This document shows, piece by piece, positions 5,895 through 13,651 of a stretch of DNA of 15,351 nt (position 1 is the stretch's first letter; every line of letters begins with the position of its first letter). The notes beneath the pieces were generated by a model. That model saw nothing but the letters and a program-made list of their open reading frames with translations, was not told the origin of the DNA and did not search any database. The position numbers and the translations under genes were made by a program. The stretch comes from Legionellaceae bacterium (GTDB taxonomy: Bacteria > Pseudomonadota > Gammaproteobacteria > Legionellales > Legionellaceae): positions 1 to 15,351 of the forward strand of contig DAIDLK010000010.1 in assembly GCA_027449525.1 (NCBI GenBank). Direction: 5' to 3'.

Positions 5895-7118
5895 TTATTG
5901 ACTGAATTTGTTGAGTTCAAGAACATTTGACTTACCAGCGTCTTTTTCGGCTAGCCAATCATTAAATTCATCCATATCCAAGTAACGGCGTGTTTGCCAC
6001 TGTTCGTTGAATTCAGCCAGTAAAGCGCCAATTAAACGTAATGCTGATTCGTCGCTAGGGAAGATACGTATCACCCGTTCACGGCGCCTTATCTCTTCGT
6101 TAAGCCGCTCTTGCATGTTCGTTGTTCGTAACCGTTTACGGTATTTATCAGGCAGAACCATAACAGCCATTGCATCCTCGAATGCCTCTTCAAGGCAATT
6201 GACAGCCTTAGGTACTTTGCCCTCAAACGCCTCGACAAACTCGCTCAGTCGCCGCCTAGCCTCCGTCATGTCTGGCGCCTGTAAAACCAACTTCGCTTTA
6301 TCTGCAACGGCTTTACGGTGGCGAAGTGCGCAAAAACCCAGTATATTTCGCATTAAATGCACTTGGCACCGCTGCCAAGTTGCGCCTTGAAAATGCTTTT
6401 TAGCCGCCTCAACAAGGCCCGCATGTTGGTCTGAAATAACGTACATAACACCGGTTAAACCACGCGCTTTAAGCCACCGAAAAGTTTCTTCCCATGTGGC
6501 GTAGCTTTCGGTGTCGCCAATTTGAACACCTAGAATTTCGCGGCATCCATCGTCCCTAATACCAGAGATAGTAAGTGCTGCCCTTGATACAACACGCTCA
6601 TCATCGCGGCATTTAATAAACATGGCATCCACCATGATGAAAGGGAATTTAAGCCCATCAAAACGACGTTGGTTAAAGGCTCTAACGCGCGCATCAAGAC
6701 CTGAACACAATTGACTGACGGTTGACTTAGAGAAACTGACACCACAAAGCTCTTCAGTGATATGCGTGACTTTTCTAGTGGATACACCGTTAACCACCAT
6801 TTCCATTAGCGCCAAAACAAACGCTTGTTCACTGCGTTGGTAACGCTTGAATATATCCGTTGAAAAGGAGCCATCCCGCGTTTGAGGCACTTGTAATGTA
6901 ACCGGTCCAACACGTGTGTAGAGCTGGCGTGGGCGATAGCCATTGCGATACCCAATTCGCTCCTCAGAACGCTCATGCTTCTCTGCGCCTAACGATTCAG
7001 TCACCTGGGCCTCTAATAGTTGATTCAAGATGCCTTCAACAAGCTTAGCCAAACCATCCTGACTTGATAAAAGTTCTGGCAGTAACTCCTTTCCAACGGT
7101 AACATTGTAATCCGTCAT
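5895..7118 (-). CDS. IS256-family (Mutator-type) transposase
   Basis: This DDE transposase catalyses copy-out/paste-in transposition through a circular intermediate, as known for the family. At 407 aa the length is typical. The probable catalytic triad is D164 (FIMVDAMF), D230 (VISDQHAGL) and E337 (TTNMQERLNEEIRRR). The family signature WQRCQVHLMRNIL, with C251 and H254, is present. The N-terminal DNA-binding part contains ERIGYRNGYRPRQLYTRVGP. The frame is open from 7151, but I place the start at the ATG at 7118 because GAGGAG lies about 7 nt upstream of it and the protein then begins MTDYNVTVGKELL. No frameshift or internal stop is present, so it is plausibly functional. It is the only gene of the element. 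Confidence 0.95.
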   Translation of the reverse strand: MTDYNVTVGKELLPELLSSQDGLAKLVEGILNQLLEAQVTESLGAEKHERSEERIGYRNGYRPRQLYTRVGPVTLQVPQTRDGSFSTDIFKRYQRSEQAFVLALMEMVVNGVSTRKVTHITEELCGVSFSKSTVSQLCSGLDARVRAFNQRRFDGLKFPFIMVDAMFIKCRDDERVVSRAALTISGIRDDGCREILGVQIGDTESYATWEETFRWLKARGLTGVMYVISDQHAGLVEAAKKHFQGATWQRCQVHLMRNILGFCALRHRKAVADKAKLVLQAPDMTEARRRLSEFVEAFEGKVPKAVNCLEEAFEDAMAVMVLPDKYRKRLRTTNMQERLNEEIRRRERVIRIFPSDESALRLIGALLAEFNEQWQTRRYLDMDEFNDWLAEKDAGKSNVLELNKFSQ

Positions 7119-7201
7119 CGCTAATCTCCTCGGTTTTGTTGTTTTTCGCAACTCAATAGTACCGAATTTTAGCGATGACTCAATTACTAATGAGCCATTT
7201 T

Positions 7202-7229
7202 GAATTTACAGCAGTTTAAGGACTTAACC
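7202..7229 (-). repeat. IS256-family terminal inverted repeat (transposase 5' side)
   Basis: This is the partner of 5838-5865. Its reverse complement starts GGTTAAGTCCTTAAACTGCT. The outer end is at 7229, and the DNA beyond it is AT-rich and shares no duplication with the left flank. Confidence 0.85.
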
Positions 7230-7271
7230 TTAATTTAATGGAGTAGTACAGAGCTGATCGATTAATTGATA

Positions 7272-7300
7272 TTGATGCAATTCTCTTTATGCTCTATATT
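7272..7300 (+). promoter_or_regulatory. Sigma70-type promoter of the 262-aa protein gene
   Basis: TTGATG (7272-7277) and TATATT (7295-7300) are spaced by 17 bp, and the start codon follows 41 nt downstream. It lies just outside the IS256-family right end (7229), so expression does not need to come from the IS. An overlapping TTGATA at 7266-7271 has a less favourable spacing of 23 bp. Confidence 0.6.
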
Positions 7301-7341
7301 AGATCACCTTTACTTATTAAAAATCAAAATAGGCGAATTTT

Positions 7342-8130
7342 ATGATCATTGAAATCAACGGAACTCAAATTGTTGCTGAACTAAACGACAGTTCATTGGA
7401 TCAACTAGCGGTACGTTCAGTTGATTCTCTGGTACTCATTGAATTTAATGAGAATTTAAAAAAACCAGCGGATACTGAGCAAAATAAACGTATTAAGGAA
7501 TTTTACGCTCGGCAACTGTTTGATGCAGGTTGGGTTCGAATAGAAGACTCCTCAGGGCAGCAGCACGGCAGACGTCATGAATATCGATTGCAACAGTGTA
7601 CTAGTCAATTCGAAGCGCTGGCTGGTGTAAGGCGAATCAAGCATATTGCGACTGATTCAACTGTTTTCCAGTATGTTTCTGATAGTTGCTCACTCCGAAC
7701 CGCGTTTGAAAAATTGCATGATGTCAGTGTGCAAGACCTAAAGTTTGTTGTCGCCATAGCCTCCTCGGCTCGTCCTGGTGACATAAGGTCTTGCGTGGCG
7801 ATCATGGTGTGTCGTGAAAACGACCCGCTCATGCAATTACAGCGCATGCCTTTGTGTACAGAGCTTGAAAGAACCTATAAAAAATGGAATTACTATTTCG
7901 TAAGCGATATCGCCGAGCTAGTGCAAGATTTGTTGAATCAACACGGCGCCGCGTGCCGAGGATTCTTAACGCCATCCAATCGACCACTCGAATCAATAAC
8001 ACTTGATGCAGTGGTCAGTTGGCAAAGTCCTGTCGAACCGGTGACCCTATTTCGATTTTTCGACTCAATGCCGTCAAATAGTCTGGTGCCTGAAGCCCTT
8101 GAGCCAGCCCTGTTTGCGCCTAACTCCTAG
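7342..8130 (+). CDS. Protein of unknown function (262 aa)
   Basis: The frame is intact, with its own promoter at 7272-7300 and a weak ribosome binding site (AGGCGA, 5-6 nt before the ATG). The protein starts MIIEINGTQIVAELND and has no signal peptide or membrane segment, so it should be cytosolic or exported by a leaderless route. It is moderately acidic at the N-terminus and has several Cys residues in its middle and C-terminal parts. No motif I can name is present. The next gene starts 11 nt after its stop in the same direction, so the two are probably co-transcribed. Restricted distribution is likely; in a Legionellales-like genome a secreted effector is one possibility, but the sequence does not show it. 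Confidence 0.8.
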   Translation: MIIEINGTQIVAELNDSSLDQLAVRSVDSLVLIEFNENLKKPADTEQNKRIKEFYARQLFDAGWVRIEDSSGQQHGRRHEYRLQQCTSQFEALAGVRRIKHIATDSTVFQYVSDSCSLRTAFEKLHDVSVQDLKFVVAIASSARPGDIRSCVAIMVCRENDPLMQLQRMPLCTELERTYKKWNYYFVSDIAELVQDLLNQHGAACRGFLTPSNRPLESITLDAVVSWQSPVEPVTLFRFFDSMPSNSLVPEALEPALFAPNS

Positions 8131-8141
8131 GGTGTAATGAT

Positions 8142-9242
8142 TTGAACACGTCATTGAAACCCTCAACCTCGCTGACCCCCAAATCGTTGACGCGCGCGCG
8201 ACCTTTTTATACTGATTACTACAAGCGCTTTCGCTACCCGTCGCGTGCTTGGTTCAGTCTTGGCTTGGCGGGAGTGTTCGGGCTACTTTTTTATTTTGGC
8301 CCCATTCCCTTGGTGTGGATGGCACTTGGGGTTGCGTGTTGTTTCTCAGACGATATCCCAATGACTCCAGTTATGAGCATCGTCACAGCAATCAACAATT
8401 TATGCCACCAACGAAAGTCCCTAAAGGCTATCGTGACGTTGGTTGTGGTGGGATCAGCCATCTTGGTTGGTGCGTTGCTAGGCGCCCTTGTTTTTGCTCA
8501 AATGCCGCTGGTGACGGCTTTCTTAGCTAGTTACCTGGTGGCGACTTACTCTTCACCGTTGCTGATGGCAGTCGGAGCCATCCTTGGCGGGCTTTTCGCA
8601 CACAGCACCTGTCAATTAAGCGCCTTTTGGGGCGTTACCCTTGGTCTGGTGATTGGCTCGCTCATACCCATAGCGCTGCCCATTAGCGTTGAAGTGGTTT
8701 ATTTGTCGACTGCCCTGTGTGCCTTTATGGCGAGTGTCCTTACTAAGCAGGCCCTACGTTTGTATTTTTACTGTCGCTACGGTGCGACCAATGCAGATGG
8801 TTATGCAGTGGACTGCCCAGTGGCGCAGCAACAAGCTTTTATTGGCCGGCGTGCGCGCGAATTGAAAGTCACCCCTGTTGTTTTAACGGAATTATTAAAC
8901 AGTTGCCGTGTGCGAGTGGCTGAGTGTAAAGCACAGGCTTCGTTGTGGCATGAGCATACCGAACAACGACGTGCTGTGAGTAATTCGTACAAGGATATTT
9001 ACCATGCGTTGATGAAACCGCACTTGTCCGCGCAAGAACGAGAGGCGGTTAAACAAATGATTGTCAACAGCCACCTAGAACGACATGCTGATACGGCTAC
9101 TCATCAAAAAATAGTGAACCGTGCCCTAGGGTCTGGCCATCTGTTTCAGTTAGCCTATCGAGAAAGAATGTTAGTGCATCAGTTTCTTCTGGCAGAAGGT
9201 GGCGGCCTCAATCGGCGCTTATTGCGAGAGTTTGCCGCCTAA
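8142..9242 (+). CDS. Multi-spanning membrane protein with large soluble C-terminal domain, unknown function (366 aa)
   Basis: The first 35 residues are basic and hydrophilic. About five to six hydrophobic segments follow, at roughly 37-53, 55-68, 95-133, 138-155, 162-181 and 184-203. Residues 204-366 are charged and soluble, with ARELKVTPVVLTELLNSC and a His/Arg-rich region. There is no signal peptide and no enzyme motif. The start is TTG at 8142, behind AGGG about 9 nt upstream; no ATG or GTG lies nearby in frame before the first membrane segment, so TTG is favoured. It follows the 262-aa gene by 11 nt, suggesting a two-gene operon. Its stop is 2 nt from the converging bepA stop, and no terminator hairpin is visible there. 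A Legionellales-specific inner-membrane or host-membrane-targeted protein is conceivable but unproven. Confidence 0.82.
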   Translation: MNTSLKPSTSLTPKSLTRARPFYTDYYKRFRYPSRAWFSLGLAGVFGLLFYFGPIPLVWMALGVACCFSDDIPMTPVMSIVTAINNLCHQRKSLKAIVTLVVVGSAILVGALLGALVFAQMPLVTAFLASYLVATYSSPLLMAVGAILGGLFAHSTCQLSAFWGVTLGLVIGSLIPIALPISVEVVYLSTALCAFMASVLTKQALRLYFYCRYGATNADGYAVDCPVAQQQAFIGRRARELKVTPVVLTELLNSCRVRVAECKAQASLWHEHTEQRRAVSNSYKDIYHALMKPHLSAQEREAVKQMIVNSHLERHADTATHQKIVNRALGSGHLFQLAYRERMLVHQFLLAEGGGLNRRLLREFAA

Positions 9243-9244
9243 CC

Positions 9245-10636
9245 TTATTTTTCGTTCAATTCATCCAAGCTGGCTTCGATGCGTGCGCGCAATAGCGGGT
9301 CTTTTTTTGCCAAACTAGCCGCTTGTTTTAGCATGTGCCTGGCTTCTTTGGCCTGCCCTTGTAACTGATAACAGCGTGCAGCGGTAAAGTAGGCATAGTC
9401 TTTGCGTTTGGCGTTGGCGTGTGCTTGAGCAAGGGATCGGCACAAGCCTAAATCGTGGGGATACAGGCGTGTGGCTTTGGTGAGCACCGCTACCGCCTGA
9501 TAGAGTTGACCACTGGCGGCGAGTCCTTCACTGGTGGCCACTAGCAGGGCATAATTATCGGGGTGATTTCGTCGTAATGCGTCTAGTTGTTCAAGCGCTG
9601 CCCTGGCGTGCCCGTTACCAATTTGAGCTTGGGCTAGCGCGATGACGAAATATAAATTATTGGCATCCGTTGCCACCAGAGCTAGTAATTGAGTTTCAGC
9701 GTCAGCAAAACGATTTAATTTGATCAGTTCCAGCGCGTAGCCGTATCGGCAAGGGAGTGTGGCGGGTGTTTTGCTCAAGCAACGTTCGTAATAATCCAAT
9801 AAACGCTTTTCATCAAGGATCACTTCGGTGCGAATAATCTCTTTAAACAATTGGAAGGTAAGATTATCCGGCACATTAACCGGTTTTAGCTGGGCGGTCC
9901 GGTTTTCGGCTTCAGCAATACGCTCTTCGTCAATTGGGTGAGTACGCAAAATGCTAGGGATATTGGCCGTGTAGTAGTAGCGGGCATTTTCACGCATTTT
10001 TTGAAAAAATGCAGCCATACCGCGTGGGTCAAGCCCGGCTTTGGCCAGCACATCAATCCCTATGCGGTCCGCCTCTTTTTCATTGGAGCGAACAAAATTA
10101 ATATCATTTTGGGCAAAGCCGCCCAGTGAAGCCATCAAAGCCCCGCTGCCAAGCATTGGATTGACGGCGCCGAGTGCAATTGAGGCTAAAATCGAGGCCA
10201 GCATCGGAATTTTCATTTGTTTTTCATGTTCCAACATTCGATAGAGGTGATGCAGGCGCACGTGGGCCATCTCATGCGCCATGACCGCGGCTAACTCACT
10301 TTCGTTAGCTGTTTCCAAAATCAGTTGACTATTGACGCCGATGTGACCACCGGGCCCCGCGAATGCGTTAATTTCATTTGAATTGACAATAAAGAAGTTC
10401 GGTTGAGTTAGTTCACCGTGTTGGGCGAGTTGTTTAGCGAGATGATTCAAATATTGATTGGCGAGCGGCGTACGAATAACTTGATCGGATTGGTTAATTT
10501 GCTCCACAAATTCTTTTTCTAGTTGATCAAGTTCGCGATTGGAGTAGGGTGAAAAGCACCACGCCATAGGGGACAACCACAGACTCACGATGAGTAGGCT
10601 GGCAGTTACTGTGTGCCTTAGTCGAATCAGGGACAC
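9245..10636 (-). CDS. bepA: BepA/YfgC-type periplasmic M48 metalloprotease with TPR domain
   Basis: BepA is a zinc metalloprotease and chaperone that, in E. coli, supports assembly or degradation of outer-membrane LptD and works at the BAM complex. The 463-aa protein begins with a signal peptide (residues 1 to about 27, cleavage likely after AWC). The M48 domain carries HEMAH (121-125), with third zinc ligand E188 in NEKEADRIG, and H233 in RTHP, equivalent to the E. coli regulatory histidine loop. Upstream is INAFAGPGGHIGVNSQL, the typical substrate-cleft strand. From about 265 to the end, helical pairs form TPR repeats (for example ALEQLDALRRNHPDNYALLV). The start is GTG at 10636, chosen because it gives a complete signal peptide. 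The gene diverges from ribD across a 65-bp gap. A generic M48 protease with TPRs is the alternative name. Confidence 0.92.
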   Translation of the reverse strand: MSLIRLRHTVTASLLIVSLWLSPMAWCFSPYSNRELDQLEKEFVEQINQSDQVIRTPLANQYLNHLAKQLAQHGELTQPNFFIVNSNEINAFAGPGGHIGVNSQLILETANESELAAVMAHEMAHVRLHHLYRMLEHEKQMKIPMLASILASIALGAVNPMLGSGALMASLGGFAQNDINFVRSNEKEADRIGIDVLAKAGLDPRGMAAFFQKMRENARYYYTANIPSILRTHPIDEERIAEAENRTAQLKPVNVPDNLTFQLFKEIIRTEVILDEKRLLDYYERCLSKTPATLPCRYGYALELIKLNRFADAETQLLALVATDANNLYFVIALAQAQIGNGHARAALEQLDALRRNHPDNYALLVATSEGLAASGQLYQAVAVLTKATRLYPHDLGLCRSLAQAHANAKRKDYAYFTAARCYQLQGQAKEARHMLKQAASLAKKDPLLRARIEASLDELNEK

Positions 10637-10644
10637 GGCGAGAC

Positions 10645-10673
10645 TACTCAGAAATTGAATAATTTGTTATCAT
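10645..10673 (+). promoter_or_regulatory. Weak candidate promoter of the rib-pyrG operon in the bepA/ribD divergent gap
   Basis: TATCAT (10668-10673, 5 of 6 consensus bases) is the best -10 box. The hexamer 17 bp upstream, TACTCA (10645-10650), is a poor -35. The gap is only 65 bp, too short to hold an FMN riboswitch. On the minus strand, TTGAAA (10688-10683) could be a -35 for bepA, but no good -10 follows at normal spacing. The ribD ribosome binding site is AAAGGTGG, at 10687-10694. Confidence 0.35.
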
Positions 10674-10701
10674 GTCAGCACTTTTCAAAGGTGGTTGAAC
10701 C

Positions 10702-11796
10702 ATGCACGAACAATTGATGCTGGCCGCACTGGAGCAGGCTTGGCTTGGACGCGGAACGTGTGCGCCAAATCCTGCGGTTGGGGCGGTTGCCGTACGCAAT
10801 GGAACGATTATAGCACACGCCTTTCATTCTGGCGCGGGCATGCCGCATGCTGAGTCAATGTTGTTAGCACAACTTCCGGCAGCTTGCGCCGATGTCACGG
10901 TGTACGTGACCCTGGAGCCTTGTAATCACTGGGGTAAAACGCCGCCGTGTGTCGACGCGTTGATTGCGTCCGGTGTGCAACGTGTGGTCTATGGTTACGC
11001 TGATCCCAATCCACTGGTGCGCGCGAATAATACGCCAGCCCGTTTGCGTGCCGCCGGCATCGAGGTCGTTCATTTCCCTATGCCTGCAGTGGATGAATTT
11101 TACCGTGCGTACGCGCATTGGTTACGAACCGGTATGCCCTGGGTTACGGTCAAAATGGCACAGACCTTTGATGGAAAATTTGCGCGGGACACTGGTGCGC
11201 CGGTGCAATTATCAAATGCCGCTTGTGCGCGCTTTACCCATCAACAACGTCAGTACACGGATGTTATTTTAACCACCGCTTGCACGGTGAATCGAGATAA
11301 TCCGGCTTTAAACGCGCGTGTGACGGCAGTGCCATTGGCAAAGCCAGTCGCTATCATCGACCGCCAGGGTAGGTTGAATCCTCAGGCGCAAATTTATCAC
11401 ACGGCGCAAACGTGTCTCATCTACTGTAGTGCTTCGGTCGCTGAGACTAAGCGTGCTGAAGCGCGTGCGGTGTATTATGCTATGCCGTTGGTGGACGGTA
11501 AGCTAGATTTAGTAGCGGTCTTGCGTCATTTAGGTGCGCTTGGCAAACACGAGGTGTGGGTCGAGGCCGGTGCCGGTTTGTTTGCCGCCTTGCATCACGC
11601 GCAACTCGTGCAGCGGACTATTTTATATTGGGTTCCGCGTGTACTAGGTCCTTCCGCGCGTGCTTTGTACGGTGTTACGGATCTCTTTCAAGTGGAGCAC
11701 TCGATTCAATGGCAGGCAATGGAGGATAATCTCATGGTATCCATTGAATGGCGACACCCGGTTGTTGGTCTGGAGGAATCATGTTCACTGGTTTAG
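10702..11796 (+). CDS. ribD: Bifunctional riboflavin biosynthesis deaminase/reductase RibD
   Basis: RibD performs the second and third steps after GTP cyclohydrolase II: deamination of the diaminopyrimidine ribosyl phosphate, then NADPH-dependent reduction of the ribose. The deaminase domain (1 to about 145) has zinc ligands in HAE (49-51) and PCNHWGKTPPC (C74 and C83), plus NPAVGAVAV and YADPNP. The reductase domain (about 146-355) begins MPWVTVKMAQTFDGKFA and contains TDVILTTACTVNRDNPALNAR and the VWVEAGAGLFAAL glycine-rich segment. At 364 aa the length is normal. The usual tryptophan motif WIT/WIS reads QLSN here, a modest divergence. The 3' end overlaps ribE by 16 nt. Confidence 0.97.
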   Translation: MHEQLMLAALEQAWLGRGTCAPNPAVGAVAVRNGTIIAHAFHSGAGMPHAESMLLAQLPAACADVTVYVTLEPCNHWGKTPPCVDALIASGVQRVVYGYADPNPLVRANNTPARLRAAGIEVVHFPMPAVDEFYRAYAHWLRTGMPWVTVKMAQTFDGKFARDTGAPVQLSNAACARFTHQQRQYTDVILTTACTVNRDNPALNARVTAVPLAKPVAIIDRQGRLNPQAQIYHTAQTCLIYCSASVAETKRAEARAVYYAMPLVDGKLDLVAVLRHLGALGKHEVWVEAGAGLFAALHHAQLVQRTILYWVPRVLGPSARALYGVTDLFQVEHSIQWQAMEDNLMVSIEWRHPVVGLEESCSLV

Positions 11797-12443
11797 TTGA
11801 GCAGTGTAGTGAAGTTGTTGAGCACAGCGTTGGCTCGCAGGGCCATCGGCTAGCGGTGCGAGTACACAATCTAGCGCTGGTGGCGGGAGAAAGCATAGCG
11901 TTGAATGGCGTTTGCTTGACGGTTGTAGCCGATAGTCATGCGCTGGCTTGCTTTGATGTGTCGCCGGAAACGTTAGCAGTAACCAATTTGTCAGCACTAT
12001 CTGTTGGTGATAAAGTAAACATTGAGCGCTCACTGAAGGCAAACAGTCGACTGGGTGGGCATTACGTGACGGGTCATGTTGATACCACCGCGCTCGTACA
12101 AGCAGCTCGCGAGCTGGGGGAGTATATCGAGTTAACCGTTGCTGGTTTTGCGGCTTCTGCTCGCCCTTTTTTACTCCCGAAGGGTAGCATCACGCTCGAT
12201 GGTGTCAGTTTAACGATTAACGCGGTGGAAGCCGATACCATTCGCCTGTTGCTAGTCCCGCATACGCTGGAACAAACCACTTTCAGAACAGTGCACATTG
12301 GTCAGCGGGTGAACGTAGAATTTGATTACTTCGCTCGGTTGGTTGCACATCAATTGGGTTATTGGCGTGATTCGACTATACTGTCGTCTTCTTTCATTCA
12401 GTCTGGTCAGGTACCTGATCACGATAGTGAGGTTGAGTCATGA
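11781..12443 (+). CDS. ribE: Riboflavin synthase, alpha subunit
   Basis: It dismutates two 6,7-dimethyl-8-ribityllumazine molecules into riboflavin and the diaminouracil precursor, acting as a homotrimer. Two lumazine-binding repeats are visible. The first has MFTGLVEQ, LNGVCLTV (41-48), SPETL and LKANSRLGGHYVTGHVD (85-101). The second has LPKGSITLDGVSLTIN (132-147) and VPHTLEQTTF. I set the start at the ATG at 11781, which gives the invariant MFTGLVE and has GGAGG (11772-11776) upstream. The frame is open further up, but those codons lie within ribD. At 220 aa it is a little longer than most because of a Ser/Asp-rich tail after residue 200. E. coli calls this gene ribC. The stop overlaps ribBA as ATGA. 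Confidence 0.97.
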   Translation: MFTGLVEQCSEVVEHSVGSQGHRLAVRVHNLALVAGESIALNGVCLTVVADSHALACFDVSPETLAVTNLSALSVGDKVNIERSLKANSRLGGHYVTGHVDTTALVQAARELGEYIELTVAGFAASARPFLLPKGSITLDGVSLTINAVEADTIRLLLVPHTLEQTTFRTVHIGQRVNVEFDYFARLVAHQLGYWRDSTILSSSFIQSGQVPDHDSEVES

Positions 12444-13648
12444 ACACGCCCTTTGTATCAGTTCCGGATGCAATTGCTGCGCTGCAAGCTGGTCGATTAG
12501 TTATTTTGCTGGACGATGAAGATCGCGAAAACGAAGGCGATTTAGTGGTGGCAGCCGAACATGCAACAGCCGAAGTGATTAATTTTATGGCGCGTTTTGC
12601 GCGTGGTTTGATTTGTTTGCCCATGAGTGGTGCGTTAATTGATAAGCTCGGCTTAGCCATGATGACCACGCACAATCGCTCACCTTATGGCACGGCGTTC
12701 ACGGTGTCCATTGAAGCGGCTTCAGGTGTTTCAACTGGCATTTCCGCTGCTGATCGTGCGCGTACGGTGGCGGTAGCCATTGACCCCACCAGCGGACCAT
12801 TGGATATTATTTCGCCGGGTCATGTCTTTCCGTTACGCGCACAGGAAGGTGGGGTATTAGCGAGGCGTGGTCAGACGGAAGGCAGTGTTGATTTAATGCG
12901 TCTGGCCGGGTTAACGCCTGCCGCGGTTATTTGTGAGATCATGAACGAAGACGGCAGTATGAGCCGCCGGGATGAACTGTTGGCATTTGCGGCACAATTT
13001 AATATACCGTTGTTGACGATCCATGCGTTAGTCCAATACCGTATTCAGCACGAGATGTTGGTTGAAGCGATTGCCTCGAGTCGTATTCCGTTGCGCACAC
13101 ACGGTGATTTTACGATGACGTTATTCCGTAACCAGCTAGATGCTGCTGAGCATTTTGCTTTAGTTAAAGCCGCACCAGCCAATCAGTTGGCCCCGCTGGT
13201 ACGTATTCATTCCGAATGCATTACCGGTGATTTGTTTGGTTCAACCAAGTGCGATTGTGGCTCCCAGCTGGAGCAGTCGTTAGCGCGAATCGCTGCTGAA
13301 GGCGGGGTACTGATTTATTTGCGACAAGAGGGGCGTGGCATTGGCTTAGCAAATAAACTAAAAGCCTATGCGCTACAAGAGCAAGGATTTGATACCGTGG
13401 AGGCTAATCAACAATTGGGTTTACCGATTGATAACCGTGATTATTCGCTAGCCTATCAAATGTTAAAATGGATGGGCATTACCACGGTGCGCTTGCTGAC
13501 GAATAACCCAGCCAAGCTCGAGGCGTTAACAGCTTATGGAATTGATGTCTTGGAACGCATTGGTTTATCCGGAACATTAACCGATGAAAATAAAGACTAT
13601 TTAAAAATAAAACAACAAAAATTAGGACATCTGTTGAATCGGAGCTAG
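12440..13648 (+). CDS. ribBA: Bifunctional DHBP synthase / GTP cyclohydrolase II (RibBA)
   Basis: This supplies both entry substrates of riboflavin synthesis. The N-terminal RibB domain (1 to about 200) makes 3,4-dihydroxy-2-butanone 4-phosphate from ribulose 5-phosphate and shows DDEDRENEGDLVVAAEHAT (25-43, acidic metal-binding loop), HNRSPYGTAFTVSIEA and SPGHVFPLRAQEGGVLARRG. The C-terminal RibA domain (about 205-400) opens GTP and shows RIHSECITGDLFGSTKCDCG with zinc ligands C260, C271 and C273, RQEGRGIGL (295-303), DNRDYSLA and RLLTNNPAK. All key residues of both domains appear present, so unlike some proteobacterial RibBA proteins with a decayed RibA half, both activities are expected. 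The start overlaps the ribE stop by 4 nt. Length 402 aa is normal. Confidence 0.97.
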   Translation: MNTPFVSVPDAIAALQAGRLVILLDDEDRENEGDLVVAAEHATAEVINFMARFARGLICLPMSGALIDKLGLAMMTTHNRSPYGTAFTVSIEAASGVSTGISAADRARTVAVAIDPTSGPLDIISPGHVFPLRAQEGGVLARRGQTEGSVDLMRLAGLTPAAVICEIMNEDGSMSRRDELLAFAAQFNIPLLTIHALVQYRIQHEMLVEAIASSRIPLRTHGDFTMTLFRNQLDAAEHFALVKAAPANQLAPLVRIHSECITGDLFGSTKCDCGSQLEQSLARIAAEGGVLIYLRQEGRGIGLANKLKAYALQEQGFDTVEANQQLGLPIDNRDYSLAYQMLKWMGITTVRLLTNNPAKLEALTAYGIDVLERIGLSGTLTDENKDYLKIKQQKLGHLLNRS

Positions 13649-13651
13649 CGT

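Larger units (their letters stand above)
5838..7229 (-). mobile_element. IS256-family insertion sequence, structurally complete
   Basis: The element is about 1392 bp with one transposase gene on the minus strand. Its ends are imperfect inverted repeats of 28 bp (5838-5865 and 7202-7229) with 24 matching positions, both beginning GGTYAAGTCC and sharing TGCTGTAAATTC. Size and organisation fit the IS256 (Mutator-like) family. The 8-bp flanks differ (ATGCTTCA on the left, TTAATTTA on the right), so no target duplication is visible. That points to rearrangement between copies or deletion after insertion. The transposase reads as intact, so the copy may still be active. Confidence 0.9.

Noticed and set aside
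8249..8530. 93-codon plus-strand frame inside the membrane-protein gene
   Set aside because: It is out of frame with the hydrophobic-segment pattern and has no ribosome binding site. The 366-aa frame explains the region better.
10637..10701. FMN riboswitch upstream of the riboflavin genes
   Set aside because: The gap is only 65 bp and contains none of the conserved RFN-element segments (such as AGGG...GGGGT and the multi-helix junction).
11748..11780. Upstream start for ribE giving an 11-residue extension
   Set aside because: The extension is ribD sequence in another frame. The ATG at 11781 gives the invariant MFTGLVE and has GGAGG correctly spaced upstream.
12394..12675. Minus-strand frames of 60-95 codons opposite ribD, ribE and ribBA
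   Set aside because: All overlap conserved catalytic genes on the opposite strand, with no independent signals.
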